Shown here: positions 1-6,553 of the stretch, in pieces | Position numbering within the stretch: the first letter of the stretch is position 1 | Layout of the letters: every line of letters starts with the position of its first letter | Assembly (NCBI GenBank): GCA_965649545.1 | Contig: CBFGLF010000005.1 | Span: 1 to 36,086, forward strand | DNA: 36,086 nt | DNA from: CABHOJ01 sp965649545 | GTDB lineage: Bacteria > Pseudomonadota > Gammaproteobacteria > Burkholderiales > Methylophilaceae | Direction: 5' to 3' | Made by a program: the position numbers and the translations under genes | Notes under the pieces: model-generated | Seen by the model: the letters and a program-made list of their open reading frames with translations, nothing else | Databases searched by the model: none | Told to the model about the DNA's origin: nothing

Positions 1-827
1 TGGATGCGGTCAACATCTTCGAACCGGCTTGCACGATCGTGACCAGTATCGATCTCGATCATATGGATTATCTCGGGGACACCCGGGAAAGCATCGGTTT
101 TGAAAAGGCGGGCATCTACCGTCATGGGGTGGCGGCAATCTGTGGCGACGCACATCCTCCACAGACCCTGATCGATCGAGCACATCATGTGGGTGCCGAC
201 TATCGGCAGATACACAGGGATTTCGGCTTCAGAGTCACCGTGGACGGATGGCGATACGAGCACGGGAACGAAGAAGCGCTCGACTTGCCCTTACCTGCGC
301 TGACAGGCGATTTCCAGTTGTTCAACGCCGCCTGTGTCATTGAGGCCGTGCAGGTGTTGCAGCCTCGGCTGCCCGTCAGTCTCTCCCAGATGCAGATCGG
401 CTTGCAGAAGGTGGAGCTGGCCGGTCGATTCCAGAAGCTGCAGGACAAGCCATCGATCGTCATCGATGTTGCCCATAATCCGCACGCGGCGGAGGCCTTG
501 GCCAAAAACCTCGCCCAGCAGCCGATCCAGGGCAGGACCATCGCCGTTTTCTCCATGCTGGCGGATAAGGATATTCCTGGTGTCATCAGGGTCTTGCGAT
601 CGCAGATCGATAAGTGGCATGTCGCCGAGATCCATAATGGCCGGGCCGCCAAGGTGGAGGATCTGGCAGCCTCCATCCAGTCGGAAGACCCAGCCGCCGA
701 GGTCGATCGCTTCGATGATTTATCGGGGGCGTTCGCGCAAGCCTGTCTGGAGGCCTCTGAAAATGATAGAATTATCGTATTCGGATCGTTCTTCACCGTC
801 GCTGAAGTCATGCAGCGGCACTCGTGA
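1..827 (+). CDS. folC: Folylpolyglutamate/dihydrofolate synthase, C-terminal part (5' end outside window)
   Basis: This is the C-terminal part of the bifunctional FolC enzyme, which joins dihydropteroate to glutamate and extends the glutamate tail of folates in the cytoplasm. The frame is open from base 3, so the GTG at 39 is internal and not a start. The first residues contain the Mur-ligase-type stretch TSIDLDH followed by LGDTRESIGFEKAGI, typical of FolC. VIDVAHNPHAAEAL, about 155 residues in, is the usual motif opening the C-terminal Mur-ligase domain. About 274 residues are visible of the roughly 420 usual for the family. The downstream order dedD-cvpA-purF is the conserved proteobacterial neighbourhood of folC, which supports the call. 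The stop lies 39 nt before dedD, so cotranscription is likely. Confidence 0.95.
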   Translation, partial: DAVNIFEPACTIVTSIDLDHMDYLGDTRESIGFEKAGIYRHGVAAICGDAHPPQTLIDRAHHVGADYRQIHRDFGFRVTVDGWRYEHGNEEALDLPLPALTGDFQLFNAACVIEAVQVLQPRLPVSLSQMQIGLQKVELAGRFQKLQDKPSIVIDVAHNPHAAEALAKNLAQQPIQGRTIAVFSMLADKDIPGVIRVLRSQIDKWHVAEIHNGRAAKVEDLAASIQSEDPAAEVDRFDDLSGAFAQACLEASENDRIIVFGSFFTVAEVMQRHS

Positions 828-866
828 ACCTTTCCCGATCATCACAATTGCTAGGATCGAATCAAG

Positions 867-1550
867 ATGGCGTCAAATCAGCTGAATGAACAGGAAATCC
901 AGTTTAAGAAGCGTGCCCGTAGACGTCTCGTAGGGGCGATCGCACTCGTCCTGCTCATGGTCACCATCTTGCCGATGGTGCTCGATGACCGCTCGGTCAA
1001 GACCCCGCAACAAGAGATCGCCATCACCATTCCTAGCCAGGATAACAAGGACTTCACCTCCAAGGTTGTCCCTGTGCCTGAAACGCCAGTTGTTCCCGCG
1101 GAGACGAGTACACCTGAAGTGCCAGAGTCGGCCAGCATGACCGGCACCCAGAGCGCTGGCGATGCCGAGCCGGCGAAGGCTGAGCCACAGACGCCACCAC
1201 CGGACAAGGTCGACACGCAAACGACTACCCCTGCCAAGCCTGTCGCTCCAGCCAAGCCTGTAGGTCAGACTAAGCCCGCAGAAGCCACTGCCGCCAAAGA
1301 AGCGACCCAGGCAACCGCATCGGGTGGTGCTTCTGTCCAGATCGGCGTGTTCTCGGATAGCAACAACGTCAAACAGCTGCAGCAGAAGCTGCAGGGCCTA
1401 GGCTATAAATCCTACACAGAGAAGGTCGCCACGACCAAAGGTGACAAGATCCGGTTGCGGGCCGGCCCATTCACGGATCGCGCCGAGGCTGAATCGGCAT
1501 TGGACAAGATCAAGGGCGCAGGCATGACCGGTATGGTCGTCACCAAGTAA
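867..1550 (+). CDS. dedD: SPOR-domain cell-division protein, DedD-like
   Basis: A 227-residue bitopic inner-membrane protein. A short basic cytoplasmic start (KKRARRR) precedes one hydrophobic segment at about residues 20-38. A low-complexity Pro/Ala/Lys/Thr linker follows (about 60-150), and a C-terminal SPOR domain fills about 152-227, beginning at SVQIGVFSDSNNVKQL and containing IRLRAGPF. SPOR domains bind denuded septal peptidoglycan, and E. coli DedD takes part in septal constriction. The folC-dedD-cvpA-purF order matches E. coli and is the main reason for the symbol. The Lys-Pro repeats in the linker (AKPV, TKPA) look like a flexible periplasmic spacer. The exact division role here is inferred. 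Confidence 0.85.
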   Translation: MASNQLNEQEIQFKKRARRRLVGAIALVLLMVTILPMVLDDRSVKTPQQEIAITIPSQDNKDFTSKVVPVPETPVVPAETSTPEVPESASMTGTQSAGDAEPAKAEPQTPPPDKVDTQTTTPAKPVAPAKPVGQTKPAEATAAKEATQATASGGASVQIGVFSDSNNVKQLQQKLQGLGYKSYTEKVATTKGDKIRLRAGPFTDRAEAESALDKIKGAGMTGMVVTK

Positions 1551-1569
1551 AGGGGCAACGTCTCACGCC

Positions 1570-2061
1570 ATGACGAGCTTTGATTACGCCGTGCTAGCCA
1601 TACTGGGCCTCTCTATCCTGCTCAGCATGATGCGCGGGTTGGTCAGAGAAGTCCTGGCGCTGGTCAGTTGGGTCGTCGCTTTTTTCGTGGCCAAGGTCTA
1701 CACATTGGAACTGGCTCCGTTGCTGCCGGATAGCATCCCCAGCGAGGCATTGAAATTCCTGGCGGCCTTTATAATTCTGTTTTTGGCCACATTATTGGTA
1801 TGTAGCCTGTTAGCGATTGCGCTATCCCAGATATTCAAGAAGGTCGGCCTGAGCTGGCTAGATAGGGGACTGGGCGCGGTATTCGGACTGGCCCGCGGCG
1901 TGCTGATCCTCATGGTCCTGGTGTTCCTCGCCGGATTGACCAGCCTGCCCAAGGATGCGCGCTGGCGCAATGCGATGTTCAGTTCGCCGCTGGAGGCCTT
2001 GGTGATCAGCGTGTTGCCCTGGCTGCCGCGAGACATTGCCAAGCATGTTAAATACGACTAA
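1570..2061 (+). CDS. cvpA: CvpA family inner-membrane protein
   Basis: A 163-residue hydrophobic protein with four apparent membrane segments, at about residues 5-22, 28-45, 62-85 and 100-120. The start MTSFDYAVLAILGLSILLSM and the internal SWLDRGLGAVFGLARG stretch are typical of the CvpA (colicin V production) family. The family is required for colicin V export in E. coli and has been linked to envelope stress tolerance, but its molecular activity is not settled. It lies 19 nt after dedD and 58 nt before purF, the same arrangement as the E. coli cvpA-purF operon, so cotranscription with purF is likely. Confidence 0.92.
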   Translation: MTSFDYAVLAILGLSILLSMMRGLVREVLALVSWVVAFFVAKVYTLELAPLLPDSIPSEALKFLAAFIILFLATLLVCSLLAIALSQIFKKVGLSWLDRGLGAVFGLARGVLILMVLVFLAGLTSLPKDARWRNAMFSSPLEALVISVLPWLPRDIAKHVKYD

Positions 2062-2119
2062 ATTGAGTGCTCGCAGCTCGATTCGGTTACCTGGATTCTA
2101 GTTTTAAAGGTGTCACTTC

Positions 2120-3661
2120 ATGTGTGGAATTATCGGAGTCGTCGGTAAGAACCCTGTCAACCAGCTGCTTTACGATGGGTTGCTGGTATTACAGCATCGT
2201 GGTCAGGATGCTGCAGGCATCGTCACATGCGACGGCAATACCTTCTACATGCACAAGAACAACGGGCTAGTGCAGGATGTGTTCCAGACCCGCCATATGC
2301 GTAGCCTCATCGGCAATGCGGGCATCGCCCACGTGCGCTACCCCACGGCCGGATCATCCTCTGCGGCCGAAGCCCAGCCTTTCTATGTCAACTCTCCGTT
2401 CGGTATCGTCCTCGGCCACAACGGCAACCTGACCAATTCCAGTCAGCTGAAGGAAGAGATGTTCAGGCAGGATCTGCGTCATATCAACACCAGTTCCGAT
2501 TCCGAGGTGCTGCTCAACGTGTTGGCGCACGAGATCGAACGGACCGCCCATAATGCGGTATTGAATACCGATATGGTGTTCGAAGCCGTCGCTGGTGTAC
2601 ATAAACGCTGCCTGGGTGCCTATGGCGTCGTCGCCATGATCGCCAATTTCGGCCTGCTGGCCTTCCGCGACCCGAACGGTATCCGTCCGCTGGTCATCGG
2701 CAAGAATGAGAGTCCCCAAGGCGTCGAATATATCGTCGCCTCCGAGAGCGTGGCGCTCGACGTGCTGGGTTTCAAGCTGGTTCGCGATGTCGCCCCCGGT
2801 GAAGCGATCTTCATCGACATGGATGGAAACTTCTTTTCCCGCCAATGCGCCGAGAACCCGAAACTCAACTCCTGCATCTTCGAGTACGTCTACCTGGCAA
2901 GGCCGGATTCCGTGATCGATGGCGTCTCGGTCTATCAGACCCGCTTGCATATGGGGGAAAGCCTGGCCGAGAAGATCCGCGAGGAATGGAAAGACCTGCA
3001 TATCGACGTCGTCATTCCCATTCCCGACACCAGCCGTCCAAGCGCGCTGCAGCTGGCCAATGCATTGAACCTGACATACCGCGAAGGCTTCATCAAGAAT
3101 CGCTACATCGGCCGTACCTTCATCATGCCTGGCCAGGCCCTGCGCAAGAAGTCCGTGCGCCAGAAGCTCAATCCGATCGGCATGGAATTCAAGGGCAAGA
3201 ATGTGTTGCTGGTCGACGATTCCATCGTCCGTGGCACGACGTCCCAGCAGATCGTCCAGATGGCGCGTGATGCCGGCGCCAACAAGGTGTATTTCGCATC
3301 GGCCGCGCCCCCGGTGCGATTCCCTAACGTCTATGGTATCGACATGCCGACCCGGGATGAATTGCTGGCGACCGGGCGCAGCGACGAAGAGATCTGTCGC
3401 GAGATCGGTGCGGATGCACTGATCTATCAGGATCTTGATGCACTGATCAAGGCGGTCCAGCTCAGCAATCCGGACATCAAAGCTTTCGATTGTTCCTGTT
3501 TTGACGGCAATTATGTGACCGGAGACGTCGATGAGCACTACCTGGCGGTCATCGAGTCTGCGCGCAGCGAAGGCCTGAAATTCAAGAAGCCGACCAACTC
3601 CAGCACGCAACTGGACCTGAATCTGGTGAACGCCAAGGAGCATGAGGAAGAGGCCGCCTAG
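2120..3661 (+). CDS. purF: Amidophosphoribosyltransferase
   Basis: A 513-residue cytoplasmic enzyme for the first committed step of purine synthesis, making 5-phosphoribosylamine from PRPP and glutamine. The start is fixed by the N-terminal nucleophile motif MCGIIGVVG, where Cys2 becomes the glutaminase nucleophile after Met removal; no propeptide is present. The N-terminal Ntn glutaminase domain covers about residues 2-235 (HVRYPTAG and GHNGN are visible). The phosphoribosyltransferase domain follows, with the PRPP-binding loop VLLVDDSIVRGTTS at about 361-374. Length fits the family (505 in E. coli). A Cys pair in FDCSCFDG near the C-terminus is notable, but cluster binding cannot be concluded. 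Regulation is probably at the upstream operon; no PurR site is evident. Confidence 0.97.
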   Translation: MCGIIGVVGKNPVNQLLYDGLLVLQHRGQDAAGIVTCDGNTFYMHKNNGLVQDVFQTRHMRSLIGNAGIAHVRYPTAGSSSAAEAQPFYVNSPFGIVLGHNGNLTNSSQLKEEMFRQDLRHINTSSDSEVLLNVLAHEIERTAHNAVLNTDMVFEAVAGVHKRCLGAYGVVAMIANFGLLAFRDPNGIRPLVIGKNESPQGVEYIVASESVALDVLGFKLVRDVAPGEAIFIDMDGNFFSRQCAENPKLNSCIFEYVYLARPDSVIDGVSVYQTRLHMGESLAEKIREEWKDLHIDVVIPIPDTSRPSALQLANALNLTYREGFIKNRYIGRTFIMPGQALRKKSVRQKLNPIGMEFKGKNVLLVDDSIVRGTTSQQIVQMARDAGANKVYFASAAPPVRFPNVYGIDMPTRDELLATGRSDEEICREIGADALIYQDLDALIKAVQLSNPDIKAFDCSCFDGNYVTGDVDEHYLAVIESARSEGLKFKKPTNSSTQLDLNLVNAKEHEEEAA

Positions 3662-3706
3662 CTTGACGGGCGGCCAGTGCAGCGATACCATGAATTCTGC
3701 GCCGAT

Positions 3707-3734
3707 TTGAGCGTACCGTGAATCACGGTAATAC
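3707..3734 (+). promoter_or_regulatory. Candidate metZ promoter with palindrome in the spacer
   Basis: TTGAGC (3707-3712) and TAATAC (3729-3734) are separated by 16 nt and make a reasonable sigma70-type promoter. A perfect inverted repeat, ACCGTGA-A-TCACGGT (3715-3729), almost fills the spacer, where a repressor would block RNA polymerase. The elements are read directly; promoter and operator function are inferred. Confidence 0.45.
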
Positions 3735-3778
3735 TCAGCTTGCGGGCGCATTACAAATACAGCTAAAGCGAGTAGAAC

Positions 3779-3813
3779 AACCCGTTTTAGCTTTGGCTAC
3801 AGCGGGTTTTTTT
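3779..3813 (+). terminator. Intrinsic terminator or attenuator between purF and metZ
   Basis: The outer stem AACCCG/CGGGTT (3779-3784 with 3803-3808) encloses an inner stem TAGC/GCTA around TTTG and is followed by a run of T to 3813. It can end purF transcription. It also lies downstream of the candidate metZ promoter and only 34 nt before the metZ ATG, so metZ transcripts starting at that promoter must pass it. Confidence 0.65.
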
Positions 3814-3847
3814 ATGCCCGCACAATTGAACAAGAAGGGTGATAGAC

Positions 3848-5014
3848 ATGAGTGAACAATGGCATCCGGAAACCCTTGGTGTCCGGGCAGGTAGCGAACA
3901 TACGCAATTCGGCGAGAATTCCGAGGCCATGTTCCTGACCTCCAGCTTCGTTTTCGAGAACGCCGCACAGGCCGCAGCCAGATTCGGCGGCCAAGAGCCC
4001 GGCAACATCTATTCGCGCTTCACCAACCCGACCGTCACCATGTTCCAGAACAAGCTGGCGGCCCTGGAAGGTGCGGAATATTGCGTTGCCACGTCCTCCG
4101 GCATGTCCGCCATCCTGGCATGCGTCATGGGCTTGTGCTCGGCAGGTGACCATGTGGTCGCCTCGCGCAGCATCTTCGGTACATCGGTACAGTTGTTCAG
4201 CAACATCCTGCACCGCTGGGGCCTGCAAACCACCTTCGTCTCATTGACCGAGCCTGAGGAGTGGCAGGCTGCAGTTCGGGATAACACCAAGCTGTTCTTC
4301 GTCGAGACGCCATCCAATCCCTTGACCGAGGTCTGCGATATCGCCTTGCTGGCCAGGATCGCCCATGAGGCAGGGGCGCTGCTGGCTGTCGATAACTGCT
4401 TTTGTACGCCTGCACTCCAGCGTCCGCTGGACCTTGGTGCGGACATCATCATCCATTCCGCCACCAAGTACATCGACGGTCAGGGGCGTTGCCTCGGCGG
4501 TGCCGTGCTGGGCAAGAAGGATGTGCTCGAGCCGGTGTATGGCTTCCTGCGTACCGCAGGCCCTACGATGAGCGCATTCAATGCCTGGGTCTTCCTCAAG
4601 GGGCTTGAGACCCTGCACGTGCGCATGGATGCGCATTCACGCAATGCTCTGGCGCTCGCCCAATGGCTGGAACAGCAGCAGGGGGTAGAGCGCGTGTATT
4701 ACCCCGGCCTGCCGTCCCACCCACAGCACGCGCTCGCGCTCAGGCAACAAAAGACTGGCGGGGCGATCGTGTCCTTCGACGTCAAGGGCGGCAAGGAAGC
4801 GGCATGGAAACTGATCGACGCGACGAAACTCATCTCGATCACAGCCAACCTGGGCGATGCCAAGAGCACCATCACGCACCCGGCCACAACGACGCACAGC
4901 CGCGTGACGCCGGAAGCGCGTGCTGCTGCGGGTATCGGCGATGGCCTGGTGCGCATCGCCGTGGGTCTTGAACATATCGAAGACTTGAAAGCGGATCTGG
5001 CCTATTTGACCTAG
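3848..5014 (+). CDS. metZ: O-succinylhomoserine sulfhydrylase
   Basis: A 388-residue PLP enzyme of the Cys/Met-metabolism family that makes homocysteine from O-succinylhomoserine and sulfide in the cytoplasm. The PLP lysine is K207 in HSATKYIDGQGR. NIYSRFTNPTVTMFQNKLAALEG near the N-terminus is typical of this family. A GTG at 3839 is in frame, but ATG 3848 is preferred because AAGAAGGG lies at the right distance before it. The MetZ assignment rather than MetB or MetY rests on overall resemblance and on the purF-metZ neighbourhood common in beta- and gammaproteobacteria. It links to the sulfate-assimilation operon of this window, which supplies sulfide. See the leader features for possible attenuation. 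Confidence 0.9.
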   Translation: MSEQWHPETLGVRAGSEHTQFGENSEAMFLTSSFVFENAAQAAARFGGQEPGNIYSRFTNPTVTMFQNKLAALEGAEYCVATSSGMSAILACVMGLCSAGDHVVASRSIFGTSVQLFSNILHRWGLQTTFVSLTEPEEWQAAVRDNTKLFFVETPSNPLTEVCDIALLARIAHEAGALLAVDNCFCTPALQRPLDLGADIIIHSATKYIDGQGRCLGGAVLGKKDVLEPVYGFLRTAGPTMSAFNAWVFLKGLETLHVRMDAHSRNALALAQWLEQQQGVERVYYPGLPSHPQHALALRQQKTGGAIVSFDVKGGKEAAWKLIDATKLISITANLGDAKSTITHPATTTHSRVTPEARAAAGIGDGLVRIAVGLEHIEDLKADLAYLT

Positions 5015-5105
5015 ATCATCCACGTCTTACCCATATCGCACTTTTAAGCGTTCGTCAGGTCAGACAATGGAAGTTAATGTGAAAAAACCAGGAAAGGGAC
5101 ACATC

Positions 5106-5390
5106 ATGAGCAAGAAAGACGTGTATATCGAAAAATTGAAGGCGCAACTCGACGAGTGGAGTGTAGAGATCGACCATCTGGAAGCGCAGTTGCGCAAGAC
5201 CGATGCCGAACTGCGGGTCAAGTATGAATCGCATATCGCCGCCTTGAAGGTCAAGCGTGAAGAGGCCCGTGGCAAGCTGGCGGAATTGCAGCACTCGGCT
5301 GGCGATGCCTGGCTGGAATTGCAGAAAGGCGCAGACGAAGCTTGGGAGGCGATCAAGAAAGCCGTTGCCGAAGCGCGCAAGAAATTCTAA
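5106..5390 (+). CDS. Small coiled-coil protein (sll1863-type stress protein)
   Basis: A 94-residue, almost entirely helical, highly charged protein made of Lys/Glu/Ala heptads such as YIEKLKAQLDEWSVEIDHLE and KREEARGKLAELQ, ending in AWEAIKKAVAEARKKF. It has no signal peptide, Cys or membrane segment. An in-frame ATG exists at 5067, but ATG 5106 is preferred because GGAAAGGG precedes it by 7 nt. Short proteins of this build in betaproteobacteria are usually annotated as sll1863-family stress-response or coiled-coil proteins; the biochemical role is unknown. The next gene starts 31 nt downstream on the same strand and probably shares the transcript. Confidence 0.75.
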   Translation: MSKKDVYIEKLKAQLDEWSVEIDHLEAQLRKTDAELRVKYESHIAALKVKREEARGKLAELQHSAGDAWLELQKGADEAWEAIKKAVAEARKKF

Positions 5391-5420
5391 TCACCGTTCT
5401 ATCTCAACCAGGGAGGTTGT

Positions 5421-5636
5421 ATGAAAACATCAATGATCGTCGGTATCGTGCTCATCGTATTGGGCGTAGCCGGACTGTTTTACAAGAATTTCAGCTATAC
5501 CAAGGAAGAAACGGTGCTGGAGATCGGTTCGCTCAAGGCGACGGCCGAGGTAGAGAAGAATGTCACCGTACCTGACGCACTGGGGATCGCTGCCATCATC
5601 GCCGGCTTGGTCGTCATCGGTATCGGACGCAAGTAA
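5421..5636 (+). CDS. Small two-helix membrane protein, function unknown
   Basis: A 71-residue protein with two hydrophobic helices, at about residues 4-20 (MIVGIVLIVLGVAGLFY) and 51-68 (ALGIAAIIAGLVVIGIG). A polar loop of about 28 residues between them contains FSYTKEETVLEIGSLKA. A strong ribosome-binding site (GGGAGG) lies 4 nt before the ATG. Similar small membrane proteins are widespread in proteobacteria, often near stress genes, but I cannot name a function. It follows the coiled-coil gene by 31 nt and is ended by a strong terminator. Confidence 0.72.
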   Translation: MKTSMIVGIVLIVLGVAGLFYKNFSYTKEETVLEIGSLKATAEVEKNVTVPDALGIAAIIAGLVVIGIGRK

Positions 5637-5655
5637 GTCATCTTTACTGTCCTAT

Positions 5656-5692
5656 AAAACGATCACGGGGCCATCGGCCCCGTGATCGTTTT
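5656..5692. terminator. Bidirectional intrinsic terminator
   Basis: A perfect 17-bp stem (5656-5672 with 5676-5692) with loop ATC. It begins AAAACGATCACGGGG and ends in TTTT, so A-runs and T-runs flank it in both directions. It lies between the plus-strand small membrane protein gene and the minus-strand peroxiredoxin gene and can terminate both. Confidence 0.92.
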
Positions 5693-5711
5693 GGGTCTAA
5701 GGAATCGCGAT

Positions 5712-6317
5712 CTACAGCTGGGCAGCGTTCTCGGCGAGGTATTTGGCGACGCCCTCGGTGGAAGCGCTCATGCCGGCCTTACCCTTTTTCCAGCCTGCCG
5801 GGCAGACTTCGCCATGCTCTTCGAAGAACTGCAGCGCATCGACCATGCGCAGCATCTCGTCGATATCGCGGCCGAGCGGCAGCATGTTCACGACCTGGTG
5901 CATGACGACACCGTTCTTGTCGATCAGGAAAGACCCGCGCAAGGCGACGCCCGCATCCGACAATTCCACATCATAGGCTTTGGCGATCTCGTGCTTGATA
6001 TCCGCCACCATCGGGTAGCCGACCTGGCCGATGCCGCCTTTGTCGATGGGCGTGTTCTTCCAGGCGAGATGGGTGAAATGCGAGTCGATGGAGACGCCTA
6101 CCACCTCAACCCCGCGTTTCTTGAATTCTTCCAGGCGGTGGTCGAATGCGATCAATTCGGATGGACAGACGAAAGTGAAGTCCAGCGGCCAGAAGAAGAC
6201 CACGGCAGGCTTGCCCTTGATGTAAGCAGAAAGATTGAAATCTTCCTTGATCTCATTGTTGCCCATGACAGCGGCTGCGGTGAAATCCGGGGCTGGTTTG
6301 CCAACGAGTACGGCCAT
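5712..6317 (-). CDS. Typical 2-Cys peroxiredoxin (AhpC/Prx1 type)
   Basis: A 201-residue cytoplasmic thiol peroxidase that reduces H2O2 and organic hydroperoxides. The peroxidatic Cys is C51 in DFTFVCPSE and the resolving Cys is C172 in EVCPAGW, the arrangement of typical 2-Cys enzymes. GGIG (94-97) matches the GGLG element associated with overoxidation-sensitive peroxiredoxins, but the C-terminus (KYLAENAAQL) lacks the usual YF motif. An AGGAGA ribosome site supports the start. No ahpF or reductase gene is adjacent, so the electron donor is unknown. No OxyR site could be recognised in the upstream region shared with gyrA. Confidence 0.93.
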   Translation of the reverse strand: MAVLVGKPAPDFTAAAVMGNNEIKEDFNLSAYIKGKPAVVFFWPLDFTFVCPSELIAFDHRLEEFKKRGVEVVGVSIDSHFTHLAWKNTPIDKGGIGQVGYPMVADIKHEIAKAYDVELSDAGVALRGSFLIDKNGVVMHQVVNMLPLGRDIDEMLRMVDALQFFEEHGEVCPAGWKKGKAGMSASTEGVAKYLAENAAQL

Positions 6318-6553
6318 AATGTATCTCCTGTGTGAGTGAGTTTGAACCAGAACTTACTAGCGTAAATCAACCTTCACAAGATTTCTAATGAAATTTGGCT
6401 TTCGGCTGACATTATTGTGCTTCCGGAGTGTCTATCCGAACGCTGTAATTACTTGTTCGGGAACGATAAAAAACCTAGGGAAAGTTGGCATGATTTGAGG
6501 GGCTTATCATGCTAGAATCCCAGACTTTAAGCCACTTTTAGCCGATAGCCCCC
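6318..6553. promoter_or_regulatory. Divergent peroxiredoxin/gyrA promoter region
   Basis: This 236-bp gap contains no plausible gene. Before gyrA there is an extended -10 element TGCTAGAAT (6510-6518) without a good -35. A separated inverted repeat CCGAAC/GTTCGG (6436-6441 and 6455-6460) lies between the two genes. A possible sRNA cannot be excluded by eye. Promoter assignments are tentative. Confidence 0.4.

Noticed and set aside
2354..3751. A 465-residue open frame antisense to purF
   Set aside because: Same cause: shadow of purF third-position GC bias, with no family motif and no plausible start site.
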